DNA from: Granulosicoccus sp.
Lineage (GTDB): Bacteria; Pseudomonadota; Gammaproteobacteria; Granulosicoccales; Granulosicoccaceae
NCBI GenBank assembly: GCA_023301725.1
Contig: JALZUD010000023.1
Coordinates: 1-61,061 of the forward strand
Length of the DNA stretch: 61,061 nt
Direction: 5' to 3'
Shown: piece by piece, positions 1 to 10,372 of the stretch
Layout: every line of letters starts with the position of its first letter
How positions within the stretch are numbered: position 1 is the first letter of the stretch
Notes under the pieces: model-generated
What the model was told of the DNA's origin: nothing
The model's input: only the letters and a program-made list of their open reading frames with translations
The model's database searches: none
Position numbers and translations under genes: made by a program

Positions 1-96
1 CGCCCTGACCTTCGCCCTGACCTTCGCCCTGACCTTCGCCCTGACCTTCGCCCTGACCTTCGCCCTGACCTTCGCCCTGACCTTCGCCCTGACCTT
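1..96. repeat. 8 perfect copies of a 12-bp tandem repeat (EGQG coding)
   Basis: The unit cgccctgacctt is repeated eight times without a mismatch from base 1 and may continue outside the window. Read on the minus strand inside the DUF4175 gene it encodes the tetrapeptide Glu-Gly-Gln-Gly. The unit length is a multiple of three, so copy-number change keeps the frame. A single identical 12-mer occurs in the same gene and same frame at 1195-1206. Confidence 0.95.
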
Positions 97-3000
97 CGCT
101 GTCGCTTTCAGACACACCTTCAAGCTGTTCGCGCAGTTGCTGGAGTTGCTCAAGCGCGTCTGCTACTTGTATTTCGTCATCACGTACTTGCAGTTGCTCG
201 TTACCCACAGCAGAGCCCGCATCTTCTAATCTGTCACGCAACTCTCTCAATGCATTGGTTACAAGACTCTCACCTGGCAATACAGTCGCCAACGATCCGT
301 TAGTGATTCCATCTGCTGCAAAGCCTGTCATTTGAATAGCGCGACTGTCATCCAGACGCTCAACTGCTTCTCGAAGAGCTTCACCAGTCTGGGGTACTTG
401 ATCGCCAAAGCGCTGAGTAAGATCTACAATATCACCGCGCAATTGTTCCATGTTTTTTTGTAGTTCGAGCTTGGAATCAGCAAGTTCAAGCATCTCTTCA
501 CGCGTCATACCCGATGTAAATATGCCACTTTGACGGGCTTGCACAGCACGTTCAACAGCTGCACGAAGTGTCTGCTCAAGATCTCTCTGCTCTTCAAGCA
601 AAACATTCGCGCGTACAGCTGCTTCATCAATGGCAGCTTGCAACTCGCGTGAACGCGCATCACCTAAGCCCGTAAGCGCCTCGGACAATGCGTCGTTGGC
701 CGCTTGTGTTCCAGAACGCGTCGTTGATGCGTCATCAGACTGCTCACCCTCAGTATTGGCTTGCGGCTCATTGCCTGCCGTTTCAGCATCTGTATTGTCA
801 GCTGAATTATTGGCCGACTGCTCAAGCGCTTCTCGGGCTCTTTCAATTTGCTCAGATAGCTCACTGGCCGCTTGTTGAAGTTGTTCACTTTGCTCACCTT
901 CACCTTGAGCGTTGCGTTGCAGTTGTTCCAGCTCTCGCTGTAGCTCTTCAAGTTCTCGTGCCAATTGTTGTTGTTGCCATTGTTCTTCTTGAGTAAGAGA
1001 CTCACGCTCGCGTTCGGCTTCAGCCAACTGCTGCTGGCGACGCGCCAATTCTGCTAGCTCATCGAAGACCTCGTCCAGTTGTTCTTCGCCAGCTGAATTG
1101 TTACCACCACGATCGGGTTGCTCATACTGATTGCGCTCCAGATCCATCTCAAGGTCAAACATCTCTGCCATATCTTGACCAGCTTGTTGCCCACCGCCCT
1201 GACCTTGCTCCTGCTGGGTCATACGAATATCAGCGAATAAGGCTTCTGCCCGTTGTAGTAACTGAAGAGCTTTTTGCTGCGGTTGAATAGCATCTTCAAA
1301 TGCCAGCTCATCGAGCGCCAGCGCAGAGGGTTCCATATACTCTGCAGCCTCTCGCAAATACTCGACAAACAGCCGGATTTCTTCACCTTGACTCACTAAC
1401 TCGCGCGCCTCTGAACGATCGGCCAAGGTACGCGCCTGATCGGCCAGAGTGCGTTGTAATTCTGAGAGCAAACGCGCATTGTCTTCATGCCCACTAGTAT
1501 CGCCATCAGCAGCATCAGTGCTGCGTTGTAGATTCCAGGTAGCAAGAAATATTTCTTTTTGGCGTTGCGAAATTTCACTGCCTTCATTGGCAGAGCCACC
1601 TCCGCCTCCACCACCACCAGCGCCGCCTCCTTGCCCTTCTGAAAAACGTCTTTCAAACGGTCGCACATCGATTAGCATCATGTCCGTCTCAGCCACACTA
1701 TCGTGGTCTTTCACGCGAACGTAGTAGCTGATCAAATCACCGGGTTCCATGGAATCAAGAGCTTCACCCATGGATTCTAAGAAAAACACATGGCGGCTAA
1801 CATCAGGACTGCCGTTAGCACTGGGGTCGAGCGATACGCTCTGCCATGGCTCAGCATTTACTGAGTAAAACAGCTCAAGTGACTCTACCGAAAAATCGTC
1901 AACAGCCTCAACCACGACTGTCACTTCCTCAACTGGTGAGGCACTCACATCTCGACCTGGACTTAAAAATTTAACTTCGGGAGCTTCGTCACCGCGCACA
2001 ATCACCGCGTGAGCGCCGCTAATAGGGATACGACGCTCAAGCAACGTGTCGAACAGTTGATAGTCAGTGTCATTTTTCAATGTGAATTTTGTCTGATAAA
2101 CCACATCGCCATTCGTATCTTCCGGGGTCGCGACCGATGTTGTGTCCACGGCACTCAGCGTCAAGGGCGTGTTGCCCAGCATGAACAAACCATCATTCAA
2201 GGCTTTGTCCAGCGTTATTGTCAGGGTAATGTCTGTGTTTTTCACAGCGCTAATGTTCGTTACATCGCTCAAACTGGCAGATGGTAGCCGAGTCCAATCC
2301 GGATAATCGTATTCAACATCGATGCTCTTCATCCTTGCCGGTTGCAATACCGATACTTCAAACTGTGCGCTTTTCGTAAATCCTGCTTCCGCGTAATAGC
2401 TCAAAGGTTTGGTGACACGAAACATATTGAATCGAAAGAGACCATCTGGCGAGGCTGTAATCAGACTGCTCTGCCATTGCTCATCGCCTTCATCGCGTGC
2501 GTAAAGAGTCAGCTCCTGTGTTGCGAAGCCCTCAAGAGAGATATCAATATCCAAATCCTCTCCAGCGAGTAGCTCGATAGAACCGGGCTGCACGTCTACG
2601 AACCTGCGAGGCGCAAGTGTCCTATCTTGCCATCCCCACCAAACATGTAAGGTGGCATTCTTCCACTCAGTAGTGGCTGTTTGCTGGAAAGCAAAACCTC
2701 CAGCGAATAAGCCCAACAACGCCACTATCGGCCATACCAGAGTAGACGTTGGCACCACCCGCTTCAAAGGAACTCGACGCGCCACCGACAATGCGTCTCG
2801 CGCAAGTAAAGACAGAAACGGTTGTTCAGGATTTTTACGATGCGTATCTATAAAGGTGCTAACTCTGCCATCAAACGCTGCGTCTGATGATTCGAGCAGC
2901 TTGGCACCACGGTCAATCGATAATCGTTTAAGCGGCTGCCACAACAGGCCAACTACGCATACCAATAGGCTAACGAATAGCAAGCCTCTGATGAGAAAAT

Positions 3001-3175
3001 CGAGTGGCGGAGTAAATCCGCGATACAAACCTAACCAAGCACCTGCCAGAGTTAATACTGCCAGCGCTAACAGTGCTATGGCAGTAAAGGTCAGGACATG
3101 ACGCCAGCGTTCGCGGCGACGCGCCTGACCTAGATAATCGATGAACCTGTTTATCGAGCTGCCACGGCCTTTCAT
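1..3175 (-). CDS. DUF4175-family membrane/coiled-coil protein (3' end outside window)
   Basis: The frame opens with ATG at 3175, overlapping the stop of the upstream BatA-like gene as ATGA, and stays open to the window edge (over 1058 residues). Two hydrophobic stretches lie near residues 26-75 and another near 145-165. They are followed by a predicted beta-rich extracytoplasmic region, a Gly-rich linker near residues 515-528, and then a very long Gln/Glu-rich, probably coiled-coil region to the edge. The last visible part is an EGQG tetrapeptide repeat. This layout fits the DUF4175 family (long membrane proteins encoded beside MoxR/DUF58/BatA genes). It is the last visible gene of the operon. 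Biochemical function is unknown; a scaffold or envelope role is inference. The C-terminus and any further operon genes lie beyond base 1. Confidence 0.75.
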   Translation of the reverse strand, partial: MKGRGSSINRFIDYLGQARRRERWRHVLTFTAIALLALAVLTLAGAWLGLYRGFTPPLDFLIRGLLFVSLLVCVVGLLWQPLKRLSIDRGAKLLESSDAAFDGRVSTFIDTHRKNPEQPFLSLLARDALSVARRVPLKRVVPTSTLVWPIVALLGLFAGGFAFQQTATTEWKNATLHVWWGWQDRTLAPRRFVDVQPGSIELLAGEDLDIDISLEGFATQELTLYARDEGDEQWQSSLITASPDGLFRFNMFRVTKPLSYYAEAGFTKSAQFEVSVLQPARMKSIDVEYDYPDWTRLPSASLSDVTNISAVKNTDITLTITLDKALNDGLFMLGNTPLTLSAVDTTSVATPEDTNGDVVYQTKFTLKNDTDYQLFDTLLERRIPISGAHAVIVRGDEAPEVKFLSPGRDVSASPVEEVTVVVEAVDDFSVESLELFYSVNAEPWQSVSLDPSANGSPDVSRHVFFLESMGEALDSMEPGDLISYYVRVKDHDSVAETDMMLIDVRPFERRFSEGQGGGAGGGGGGGGSANEGSEISQRQKEIFLATWNLQRSTDAADGDTSGHEDNARLLSELQRTLADQARTLADRSEARELVSQGEEIRLFVEYLREAAEYMEPSALALDELAFEDAIQPQQKALQLLQRAEALFADIRMTQQEQGQGGGQQAGQDMAEMFDLEMDLERNQYEQPDRGGNNSAGEEQLDEVFDELAELARRQQQLAEAERERESLTQEEQWQQQQLARELEELQRELEQLQRNAQGEGEQSEQLQQAASELSEQIERAREALEQSANNSADNTDAETAGNEPQANTEGEQSDDASTTRSGTQAANDALSEALTGLGDARSRELQAAIDEAAVRANVLLEEQRDLEQTLRAAVERAVQARQSGIFTSGMTREEMLELADSKLELQKNMEQLRGDIVDLTQRFGDQVPQTGEALREAVERLDDSRAIQMTGFAADGITNGSLATVLPGESLVTNALRELRDRLEDAGSAVGNEQLQVRDDEIQVADALEQLQQLREQLEGVSESDSEGQGEGQGEGQGEGQGEGQGEGQGEGQGEGQG

Positions 3176-5211
3176 GAGCCATCTCTCCTGATGTTAAGAC
3201 GTCGATTGGCAAACCAGCTTTCAAGCGAGACTAGTAGCAAAAGCGACGGCAGTAACCAGTACCAGAGAGCCAAACGATTTGGGTCTCTGTTGTTAGTAAG
3301 TTCGCGCACATTAAGTACCACTCCCCGGACATCGTCGGACAGCGGCGTAGCCGCATTGTTTGAGGAGTCTTGCGCCTCGTTAGCATATCGCGCTAACCAT
3401 GCATTCAGAGCCTCCGGTTCAATGGCATCTAGATTAGCTTCAGCTGGATCTAGCGATGCCCTTATCGATTTTTCACCACGCGCATTTAGCACTGTGTAAA
3501 TGCCGGGAGAATCAAGTTCTATGCTGGAGGATTGCGACTGATCGCCAAGCTCTATAAGGGCATTGCCTTGGGAATCGATTAACTGAACGTTAGCAGGCAA
3601 GGAGAGGCGCTCACCTACAAGCACTTGATCAGGCACCGAAGTACTGGCGTCAAAGTAATTTAATATCGATTGCGTCAGCGCTACAAAGGCTGGCTGCAAC
3701 GGCAAATTGCTTGCCAGTCCATCTAGGGGATCGTTGAGTATCAACAAACGCCCACGTGCAGACGAGCGCTCTATCAACAACGGTGTCCCACTGGATAAAC
3801 CAATCAGCACAGCATCGTTATTTTGCAGCACAATATTAGGGGTGGCGAAGAAGCGCGTGCCTGTCCAGTCTATCGATCCCAATGCCAGCGGATGCGCCTC
3901 ATTTACTGATCCGATCGCGTGCCCTTCAAATAATATAGTGGTTGCATCAGCGGTATCGGTCACATCAGATAGTGCGACCGGCGCATCGTTGTAGATCAAA
4001 GCACTATTGCCTCCGTCTACGTACTGCAGCACATCAAGCTCGACATCGACAGACATATCGTGACCTATAAATAAATTATTGGTGTCATCCGGTACTTGTT
4101 GCACATTTCCACTGATCGATTGCACTTCAACCGCACTATCTGTTTCAAGAGCCGTAGCTAAGAACACCGATGCACTGCGGCTACGGCCTTGGGTGCTTGT
4201 CAGTAAGCTAACCCCTACAGATGCGCCTGAGGAGACAACTAATTTTTGTTCGTTGTCTGCAACTAAGGCATCAGACTCCAGCAAGCTAACAGATAGCTCA
4301 GGACTTGAACTGGCCGGCAACACGAGTTCATTAATGCTGACGAGAGTTAATTCACCCGGAACAATGGATATAGTTCGAGATTCAAGCACCTTGTCTGCGG
4401 CTTTCACCTGCAGCGTGCGTGCAATTGGAACTGACGATGTACTGCTCCCACTGGCCATCAGTGACACTGTCACATTAAAAGTGGCTCCATTCGCAGATTG
4501 AGCTTCTGCGACTAAGTGAACGTTCATTTGATCGTTTGTGCCAACTTGTAAAAATTCGACACTATCAACATTGGGTGCATACAGAGCATTGACCTGAACA
4601 GGTAAAGCCGCCGCTTGCATATCACTAATTAGCCATAGTTTTACCGGCAAATCACGTTCGCTGGCCAAGCGATCAAGTCGTTGCATCAACACACCGTAAT
4701 CGGCAGAATAGAAACTGGGTTGAAGTTCATTTAATACAACTTGCATACTCTGAACACCCGTGGTGCCACTGTTCTGGACATCACTGTTTACCGAGGCCAG
4801 AACTCGAACCTGATTGTCAAATCCTATTAATTCTATGCTGTTGTTACCCAGCTGCTGAAGCAGCTCATTGGCCTGATCTATAGCTGCATCCCAACGTCCT
4901 TCTGTTTGCATTGAAAGGGACTGATCGATCACTATCATGTGGTGCTGTTCATTAGCCGAAGCCACACTGCTTCGTTTGATCCACGGTTGAGCGAACAGTA
5001 TGCACAACAGCAGTAGAGACAAAATACGTAAAGCCAGCAGCGCACGATAGCGTAACGTGCGTTTGCGCGAAACTGGAGGGGTTGTGGACTCCAGAAATTG
5101 CTTTGAAGGAAACAACTGTTCAGGGGGCGTCTGATCGCTAAAGCGATGCAATATCCACGGTAACGCTAACCCGAGCAACCCTAGTAAATAAAGAGGAAAT
5201 AACAGACTCAT
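3172..5211 (-). CDS. BatA-like VWA domain membrane protein
   Basis: 679 aa. The N-terminus has a BatA-type aerotolerance N-terminal domain: a membrane segment at about 4-22, a short loop containing a PEQLFPS-type motif, and a second membrane segment at about 58-75. A von Willebrand A domain follows with the MIDAS start DQSLS (D96, S98, S100). The middle is a long beta-rich region, and a last hydrophobic segment near 650-665 precedes a basic tail. The start ATG overlaps the stop of the DUF58 gene by 4 bp, and its own stop overlaps the next start, so translation is coupled on both sides. Family members act with MoxR ATPases and DUF58 proteins at the inner membrane; the client here is unknown. 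Confidence 0.82.
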   Translation of the reverse strand: MSLLFPLYLLGLLGLALPWILHRFSDQTPPEQLFPSKQFLESTTPPVSRKRTLRYRALLALRILSLLLLCILFAQPWIKRSSVASANEQHHMIVIDQSLSMQTEGRWDAAIDQANELLQQLGNNSIELIGFDNQVRVLASVNSDVQNSGTTGVQSMQVVLNELQPSFYSADYGVLMQRLDRLASERDLPVKLWLISDMQAAALPVQVNALYAPNVDSVEFLQVGTNDQMNVHLVAEAQSANGATFNVTVSLMASGSSTSSVPIARTLQVKAADKVLESRTISIVPGELTLVSINELVLPASSSPELSVSLLESDALVADNEQKLVVSSGASVGVSLLTSTQGRSRSASVFLATALETDSAVEVQSISGNVQQVPDDTNNLFIGHDMSVDVELDVLQYVDGGNSALIYNDAPVALSDVTDTADATTILFEGHAIGSVNEAHPLALGSIDWTGTRFFATPNIVLQNNDAVLIGLSSGTPLLIERSSARGRLLILNDPLDGLASNLPLQPAFVALTQSILNYFDASTSVPDQVLVGERLSLPANVQLIDSQGNALIELGDQSQSSSIELDSPGIYTVLNARGEKSIRASLDPAEANLDAIEPEALNAWLARYANEAQDSSNNAATPLSDDVRGVVLNVRELTNNRDPNRLALWYWLLPSLLLLVSLESWFANRRLNIRRDGS

Positions 5212-6107
5212 CGGCCACGCCTCTCACGAAATCGCATATAGGCCTGCAGTGATGCGTCAAGTGGCTCACTGGTTAGCACACGGGTATAGTCTGCGCCGAC
5301 ACGTCGGCATGCTTGCTCAACCGACTCACAGTGTGCAGCGAATCTTGAGGGATACTCATTCTGCAAGTACTGAGGATCTACAATAACGGATTCCCTCGTT
5401 TCTAAATCTTTAAACGCGCTAATCTTATTTGCACTAGGCGTAATTTCCGCCTGATCAAGAATATGAAAAACAGCGATATCCTGACCGGAATGCGCCAGCG
5501 GTTGAAGAGCTGCGAGAAGATCGTCGGCGTTGGCGTACAAGTCGGACACCACCACTAACAAACCACGTCGGCTTATACTGGCTCGCAGAGATTCAAGAGA
5601 TGCCAGAATATTGGTTCCGCGAGCAGCATCTATTCTTTCAAGTAATGTTAGAGCGCGCGGCAAACTATCGGGCCGCGCTGAAGCGGGTTGGTAGTCACGC
5701 ACAGTTTCGTCAAATACTGCAAGCCCTAGCGCGTCATGTTGCTTGCGAGTCACGTAGCTGAGCGAGGCCGCAAGATAGATCGCTTGCGACAGTTTGCTCA
5801 CGGGTTCGCCGAAGCCCATCGAGGCACTGGTATCAAGCAACACATTGACTGACGTGTTGGTTTCACCCTGAAAACGTTTTATGTACGTTCGATCAGTACG
5901 CGCATACACGTTCCAATCGACGTACCGTAGATCATCACCTTCGTTGTACGCTCGATACTCAGCGAATTCCTGGCTAAACCCGAAATGCGGTGAACGATGC
6001 AAGCCTGTAGTCACACCATCTACCACTGTTCTGGCCACTAGCTCGAGTGAACCGAGTCGCGCGAGAATTTCGGGTTTAAGCAATCTGTTAGCAGTAGGAG
6101 CTGGCAT
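5208..6107 (-). CDS. DUF58 domain protein (VWA-like fold)
   Basis: 299 aa, no signal peptide or membrane segment. It carries the DUF58 signature region around residues 45-80 (EYRAYNEGDDLRYVDWN, then RFQGE) followed by a complete MIDAS motif DTSAS at D92-S96. DUF58 proteins are standard partners of MoxR AAA+ ATPases. The gene starts 15 nt after the MoxR stop and its stop overlaps the BatA-like start (ATGA). The expected role is an adaptor recognised by the MoxR ring; this is inferred from the family. No strong ribosome binding site precedes the ATG, consistent with reinitiation from the MoxR gene. Confidence 0.9.
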   Translation of the reverse strand: MPAPTANRLLKPEILARLGSLELVARTVVDGVTTGLHRSPHFGFSQEFAEYRAYNEGDDLRYVDWNVYARTDRTYIKRFQGETNTSVNVLLDTSASMGFGEPVSKLSQAIYLAASLSYVTRKQHDALGLAVFDETVRDYQPASARPDSLPRALTLLERIDAARGTNILASLESLRASISRRGLLVVVSDLYANADDLLAALQPLAHSGQDIAVFHILDQAEITPSANKISAFKDLETRESVIVDPQYLQNEYPSRFAAHCESVEQACRRVGADYTRVLTSEPLDASLQAYMRFRERRGR

Positions 6108-6122
6108 GGTAAGTTGCGTGCG

Positions 6123-7133
6123 TTAAGCTGCTACACGTTGATCAACAAGATCACGTAGCACATCGTCAATACTGAGACCATCAGCTTCTGCAAAATAATT
6201 GAGCATGACCCTGTGACGCAGCACAGGAATTGCCAGGGCATCAATGTCATCGGTGGTGACATGGTAACGGCCGGCCATCAACGCTCGGGCCTTTGCTGCA
6301 AGTGTAATAAATAATGCGGCTCGTACCGAGGCGCCAAACTTTACATATTGCTTAACTTTCGGCGTAGCAGATGGGTCTTCTGGTCGTGTCGCACGAACTA
6401 ATTCCACAGCATAGCGTCCTGTCTGCTCACTGACTGGGACTTGCCGGGTCAGTCGTTGGAACGCCAAAACCTGAGCCGCGTTTGTACAAGCGACAACCGG
6501 TTCTGGTGGGGTGTCACTGGTGAAACGTTGAACGACCGTTAGCTCGTCCTCCAAGGGTAGGTAATCGAGCATAATGTTAAAAAGAAACCGATCCAGTTGC
6601 GCTTCAGGCAGCGGATAGGTGCCTTCCAACTCCAGAGGATTTTGCGTGGCCAATACAAAAAACGGCTTTTTTATAATGTGCTGAGTGCCACGTACAGTCG
6701 CAGAGTATTCCTGCATAGCTTCCAGTAGTGCCGCTTGAGTTTTGGGAGGTGTTCTGTTGATTTCGTCTGCCAGCAACACATTGGTAAAGATGGGCCCCGG
6801 AATAAAACGCCAGTTCCGCTTCCCATTCTCATCGTCCTCAATAATGTCTGTGCCAGTGATATCAGTTGGCATCAAGTCGGGGGTGAACTGAATCCGATCA
6901 AATTCAAGACCCAATGCATCAGCCAGTGTTCTCACCAGTAACGTTTTTGCTGTGCCCGGCATGCCTGTGACCAAGCAATGTCCGCCTACGAGCAAGGTGA
7001 TAAGCAGGTGCTCAACCACTTCATCCTGGCCTACCACAATGCGACCGACCTCTGATCGTAGTTGCGTAGTCACTGTTCGAAATTCTTCTACAAGCCGAGC
7101 GGTATCCGCTTTGTTGAAATCACTTTCGTTCAC
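6123..7133 (-). CDS. MoxR-family AAA+ ATPase
   Basis: 336 aa from a GTG start at 7133. Walker A is GMPGTAKT (residues 57-64), Walker B is LADEIN (121-126), and the family sequence TQNPLELEGTYPLPEAQLDRF follows. The C-terminal lid helical bundle is complete. I chose GTG 7133 because a GGAG sits inside the end of the upstream gene and the GTG is only 8 bp past that gene's stop. The next in-frame start upstream (GTG 7199) would overlap the upstream gene by 59 nt and add a Cys-rich stretch foreign to the family. MoxR proteins are chaperone-like ATPases that mature or remodel protein complexes with VWA partners; three MIDAS proteins are encoded around it. Confidence 0.92.
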   Translation of the reverse strand: MNESDFNKADTARLVEEFRTVTTQLRSEVGRIVVGQDEVVEHLLITLLVGGHCLVTGMPGTAKTLLVRTLADALGLEFDRIQFTPDLMPTDITGTDIIEDDENGKRNWRFIPGPIFTNVLLADEINRTPPKTQAALLEAMQEYSATVRGTQHIIKKPFFVLATQNPLELEGTYPLPEAQLDRFLFNIMLDYLPLEDELTVVQRFTSDTPPEPVVACTNAAQVLAFQRLTRQVPVSEQTGRYAVELVRATRPEDPSATPKVKQYVKFGASVRAALFITLAAKARALMAGRYHVTTDDIDALAIPVLRHRVMLNYFAEADGLSIDDVLRDLVDQRVAA

Positions 7134-7140
7134 GATTAGT

Positions 7141-9426
7141 TTAATCTCCAGCTGACAAGGACAGCAGCAAGTGCTGCGCGGGTCGATAAAAAGGTGCACT
7201 TTCTAGTGCATAAAGTAATTGGCGGCGGGCTCTCGCTGCTTCACCCAACATTAGCGCAGCTTTCGCCTTGCCCAAATAGGCTGATGCAAGATCATCAACC
7301 TGCATACCAACAAGCGCATCGAACTCTCGTAGCGCCCGCACAGGATCTTGTTCAGCCAGATAGTGCTCACCAAGCCATTGATGCACATCAGTACCGTATG
7401 GCATGACCCAGTTGAGTGCCTCCATAACGGCAACAGCTTCTTTCTGACGATCCCGCGCGCGCAAATCAACGATAAGTTCATACAACACGTCAGGATCGTA
7501 ACCTCCGCGTTGCTGCCAACCCAACAGAACATCAACGGCTTCATCATCACGGCCTTCTTCGGCAAGCGCTTGGGCGAGAACCACATAAGCATTGCCTTGA
7601 CCAACTCGCTCTGGGTACCTGCGAACAAGATCGCGGGACAAAGCCTGCGCGCTGCCCCAGTCTTCAAACTCCAGTGCTCGACTTAATTGACGTGACACCG
7701 CACTATATTCATCAAGGGAGTTCAAGATTCCCCCCCAGCGTTCTTGTAGATGAGCAGCGAACTGGGCATCAAACGTTTTGTGGTCATCACCGATCGCAAC
7801 TTTCAAAGCGGTACTCGTATTGGCTCCAGTGGAGAAAACCTTGAGCATTTTTACCAGAGCATCATGACCCCAACGACTGGCAATGAAATCGCAAATAAGC
7901 CCCGCTTGCATGTACGACACCTGAACCTGGCCCTGGTAGCTGGGGCGGACAAAACCCTGATCCAGATTCTCTAGAGGCAAGAGTTGGTTTTGACTAATGG
8001 CGGCAAGCACATCCATCGATAGTTCGCGATCCGCTATCGGACCGGTATTCCATTCTTCATACACCGACAGCCCCTCACTGAACCAGCGCGGCAGACGATG
8101 GTTGGTGGCTTCAAGCGTAAACACATGGGCTATCTCGTGCCACAGCGTGCTGCCCCAGTGAAACGATCCTGCTGCTCGCGCTTTTGGACTATCCATAGCG
8201 GTAAGATAACCAAAGGTGACACCCAGTAGACCAATTCCCGGAGTACTTACCGTGCGTACTCCAAAATCATCGTGATCATGGTAAAGCTCAACAACCATCG
8301 GACGTTCCAGCCGGAAATCGTACCTTTGCGTGAATAACTGCACGGCACGCACAGACAGATCTATAACGTAGGGTTCAAGCGCGTCAACATCTTCGAGATC
8401 AAGTCGAATCAACACACGCCCCAGAATTTCGTCCGGATTTTCAGGATCAGGTACGTCGACTGAACTCACCCGCATCTGATCAAGGTCGTCGAGTAGTCGC
8501 AGAGTGTTGACCGTTTGCGCGTCGAACGAATCAAGATTAAAAGCCTGTTGTAGATGATAGCGTGCAGCAAACAGGTTATTGATGCGAAGTTGATTAATAC
8601 CTAAGTCACGGTGCGCCGTGGCCAGATCAGGATCAATGGCTACCGCTCGAAAGTACAGATCTACCGCCTCGCGATAGCGATAGGTGATGATATAAAAACG
8701 CGCAGGCTTTGCGTATATATCACCATAGCGTGGGTTGTAGTCAAGTGCCTTTTCTACCCATTCGTCCATGGCTTTATCTTCAAGCAAGTTGGCACCAGCC
8801 TGCAGCGCATAAATTTCCAGTGGCGGCAGCCCTTGCGCTGTTGTTAGCTGCATGGCCGAATTTAACAAGCCTCTGGCAACATCCAGATTTTGCAATTCAA
8901 GTTCAATTTGTGCAAGCAAGATTCTGGCATGCGCGTTGTCAGGATGCTGCACCACAATCGAATTTAATAATTCACGCGCACGCCCTTCAAACCCTGCAGA
9001 CAATGCTTCGGCAAGACCCAGCTGCGCAGACAGAAAATTTTCGTCGTAAAGCAACGCTTCGCGGAACAATGCTTCAGCATCGCTTATCTGATGCGTCTGT
9101 AGGTACAGGTTGCCCCAATGGGTTTTAACAGCGGGATCAGACGTTTGCGCACTCAGCTCACGAAACAGCCGGTTGGCTTGACGAATATCACCAAGAGCCG
9201 CCGCAGCGTCAGCCTGCTCTAACCCCCCTGAATTGTCTAGAAGTAACTGATAGCAGTCGTCTGCCTGTTCATCTTCACCCACATACAACAGTTGATCGCA
9301 AGCTAGGATGTTGTCCGAGCGCGTCTGACTGTAGTGAATAGTGAAAGCGTGAGAAAGCGAGCTGACTAGCATCAGGCTAATACACAATACAGATTGACCA
9401 TTGATGAGTCGCTTAATTATTGGCAT
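7141..9426 (-). CDS. TPR-repeat protein with HExxH metallopeptidase (MA clan) domain
   Basis: 761 aa from ATG 9426. A Sec signal peptide (basic RLINGQ region, hydrophobic core, SHA cleavage site) indicates export. Residues about 40-320 form TPR-like helical repeats. A gluzincin domain follows with HEIAH (H430, E431, H434) and a downstream WFSEG giving the third zinc ligand E451. More TPR-like repeats fill the C-terminal third. The start is supported by GGAG 9 nt upstream; it overlaps the caspase-like gene by 14 nt. No in-frame ATG lies further upstream. The zinc site looks intact, so an active periplasmic metallopeptidase is likely, with the TPRs presenting substrate or partners. The substrate is unknown. 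Confidence 0.82.
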   Translation of the reverse strand: MPIIKRLINGQSVLCISLMLVSSLSHAFTIHYSQTRSDNILACDQLLYVGEDEQADDCYQLLLDNSGGLEQADAAAALGDIRQANRLFRELSAQTSDPAVKTHWGNLYLQTHQISDAEALFREALLYDENFLSAQLGLAEALSAGFEGRARELLNSIVVQHPDNAHARILLAQIELELQNLDVARGLLNSAMQLTTAQGLPPLEIYALQAGANLLEDKAMDEWVEKALDYNPRYGDIYAKPARFYIITYRYREAVDLYFRAVAIDPDLATAHRDLGINQLRINNLFAARYHLQQAFNLDSFDAQTVNTLRLLDDLDQMRVSSVDVPDPENPDEILGRVLIRLDLEDVDALEPYVIDLSVRAVQLFTQRYDFRLERPMVVELYHDHDDFGVRTVSTPGIGLLGVTFGYLTAMDSPKARAAGSFHWGSTLWHEIAHVFTLEATNHRLPRWFSEGLSVYEEWNTGPIADRELSMDVLAAISQNQLLPLENLDQGFVRPSYQGQVQVSYMQAGLICDFIASRWGHDALVKMLKVFSTGANTSTALKVAIGDDHKTFDAQFAAHLQERWGGILNSLDEYSAVSRQLSRALEFEDWGSAQALSRDLVRRYPERVGQGNAYVVLAQALAEEGRDDEAVDVLLGWQQRGGYDPDVLYELIVDLRARDRQKEAVAVMEALNWVMPYGTDVHQWLGEHYLAEQDPVRALREFDALVGMQVDDLASAYLGKAKAALMLGEAARARRQLLYALESAPFYRPAQHLLLSLSAGD

Positions 9427-10372
9427 CTGAGTCACTCCAGCCAGTGGCAATATCGATAGTCTGTTGCAGCTCTGCTATCGACAACAGCAGCTCTTCCAAT
9501 TCACTGTAGTAGTCTTCTACGGGCATATCTGGCTTGCGTTCAGTGAGCGATTTAAACGCGTTTTCCAGCACCAGGCGTTCATCCAACAGCTGCGCAACTG
9601 CAGGGTCATCCTTGGCATTTTGTAAAGAACCGAGCAAAGCTACAGCCATTTCATCTGATTGCTCACCACGAATTCGAGCGTGCTCTGAGGCCAGCAAATT
9701 CTGCTGCTCGTAGTATTCTCGGGTACGAGCGTCCGCAAAACGAAATGCCTCAGCGATGGTTAGAATTTCGTTGCGGTTGTAATCTGCCACATCGTCTTGG
9801 AAGGCTTCTGCCAGGTAGGTATGAAACCGAACTGCATTGATCTCACCTCCACTTTTGGTCGCGGTCACCAACACCCTGCCTAGCTGCGATAACGTGTCTA
9901 ACGCCGCGCCACTGGCACTAGCCCCTAGCACCAGTAGCTGCCGACTAGTGGGCAGAACGTTCAATGCCGCCACCAGATCGTCTGTGGTCAGATCAGGACC
10001 AGCCACATTGAATCTCCACCCGGCAGAATCAGCGTTCCCGTGGCCCGTCAGAATAAGTACAAATGTAGGTTCAATAACTTGGCCCTGCACAGAAGCATCA
10101 TTGATGTCCGTTTGAATCCTGCCAGCCATTTGCTCTATGGCTTGCAAAATTTGTACACGCGTTGCACTCTCATCCAGCTGCACAGTGAGTAACTCATCGT
10201 TGTCCAGAGAACGCAGTGCTTGCGCAAAGCTTCCAGAAGACGCTTCGAAAGCTTCAGTGTATTCCGGCGTTCCGCCCAGTCCGGAAACCACCACGGAATA
10301 GGTGCTTGCAGTGGCAGGCAAGCTCGTGATCATAAAAACCGTGATTAAGAGCATTAGCGTTGAACGGCTCAT
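9413..10372 (-). CDS. Secreted caspase-like (clan CD fold) protein, nucleophile position Ser
   Basis: 319 aa from ATG 10372, which overlaps the preceding stop as ATGA. A signal peptide (residues 1-23) ends near ATA-STY. The core resembles C13/caspase-like proteins: a hydrophobic strand ending in LTGHG with H111 as the potential catalytic His, then a second strand ending in LGASASG (residues 149-155) where clan CD peptidases have a Cys-containing ACxSG. Here the aligned residue is Ser152. The later VTATKSGGEINAVRF stretch and a C-terminal helical region with ASEHAR also fit this family. It could be a pseudoprotease, a scaffold, or a Ser-nucleophile hydrolase. The alignment was done by eye, so the Cys-to-Ser assignment is an inference. 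Confidence 0.68.
   Translation of the reverse strand: MSRSTLMLLITVFMITSLPATASTYSVVVSGLGGTPEYTEAFEASSGSFAQALRSLDNDELLTVQLDESATRVQILQAIEQMAGRIQTDINDASVQGQVIEPTFVLILTGHGNADSAGWRFNVAGPDLTTDDLVAALNVLPTSRQLLVLGASASGAALDTLSQLGRVLVTATKSGGEINAVRFHTYLAEAFQDDVADYNRNEILTIAEAFRFADARTREYYEQQNLLASEHARIRGEQSDEMAVALLGSLQNAKDDPAVAQLLDERLVLENAFKSLTERKPDMPVEDYYSELEELLLSIAELQQTIDIATGWSDSDANN

Noticed and set aside
1..96. Tandem repeat as a CRISPR array
   Set aside because: The 12-bp units are contiguous with no spacers and are in frame inside a coding region.
1396..1724. Plus-strand open frame with a poly-proline tract
   Set aside because: It is the antisense of the Gly-rich linker of the DUF4175 protein, not a separate gene.
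7133..7199. Longer MoxR start at GTG 7199
   Set aside because: It would overlap the upstream gene by 59 nt and add Cys-rich residues unlike MoxR proteins; GTG 7133 has a GGAG at the upstream stop.
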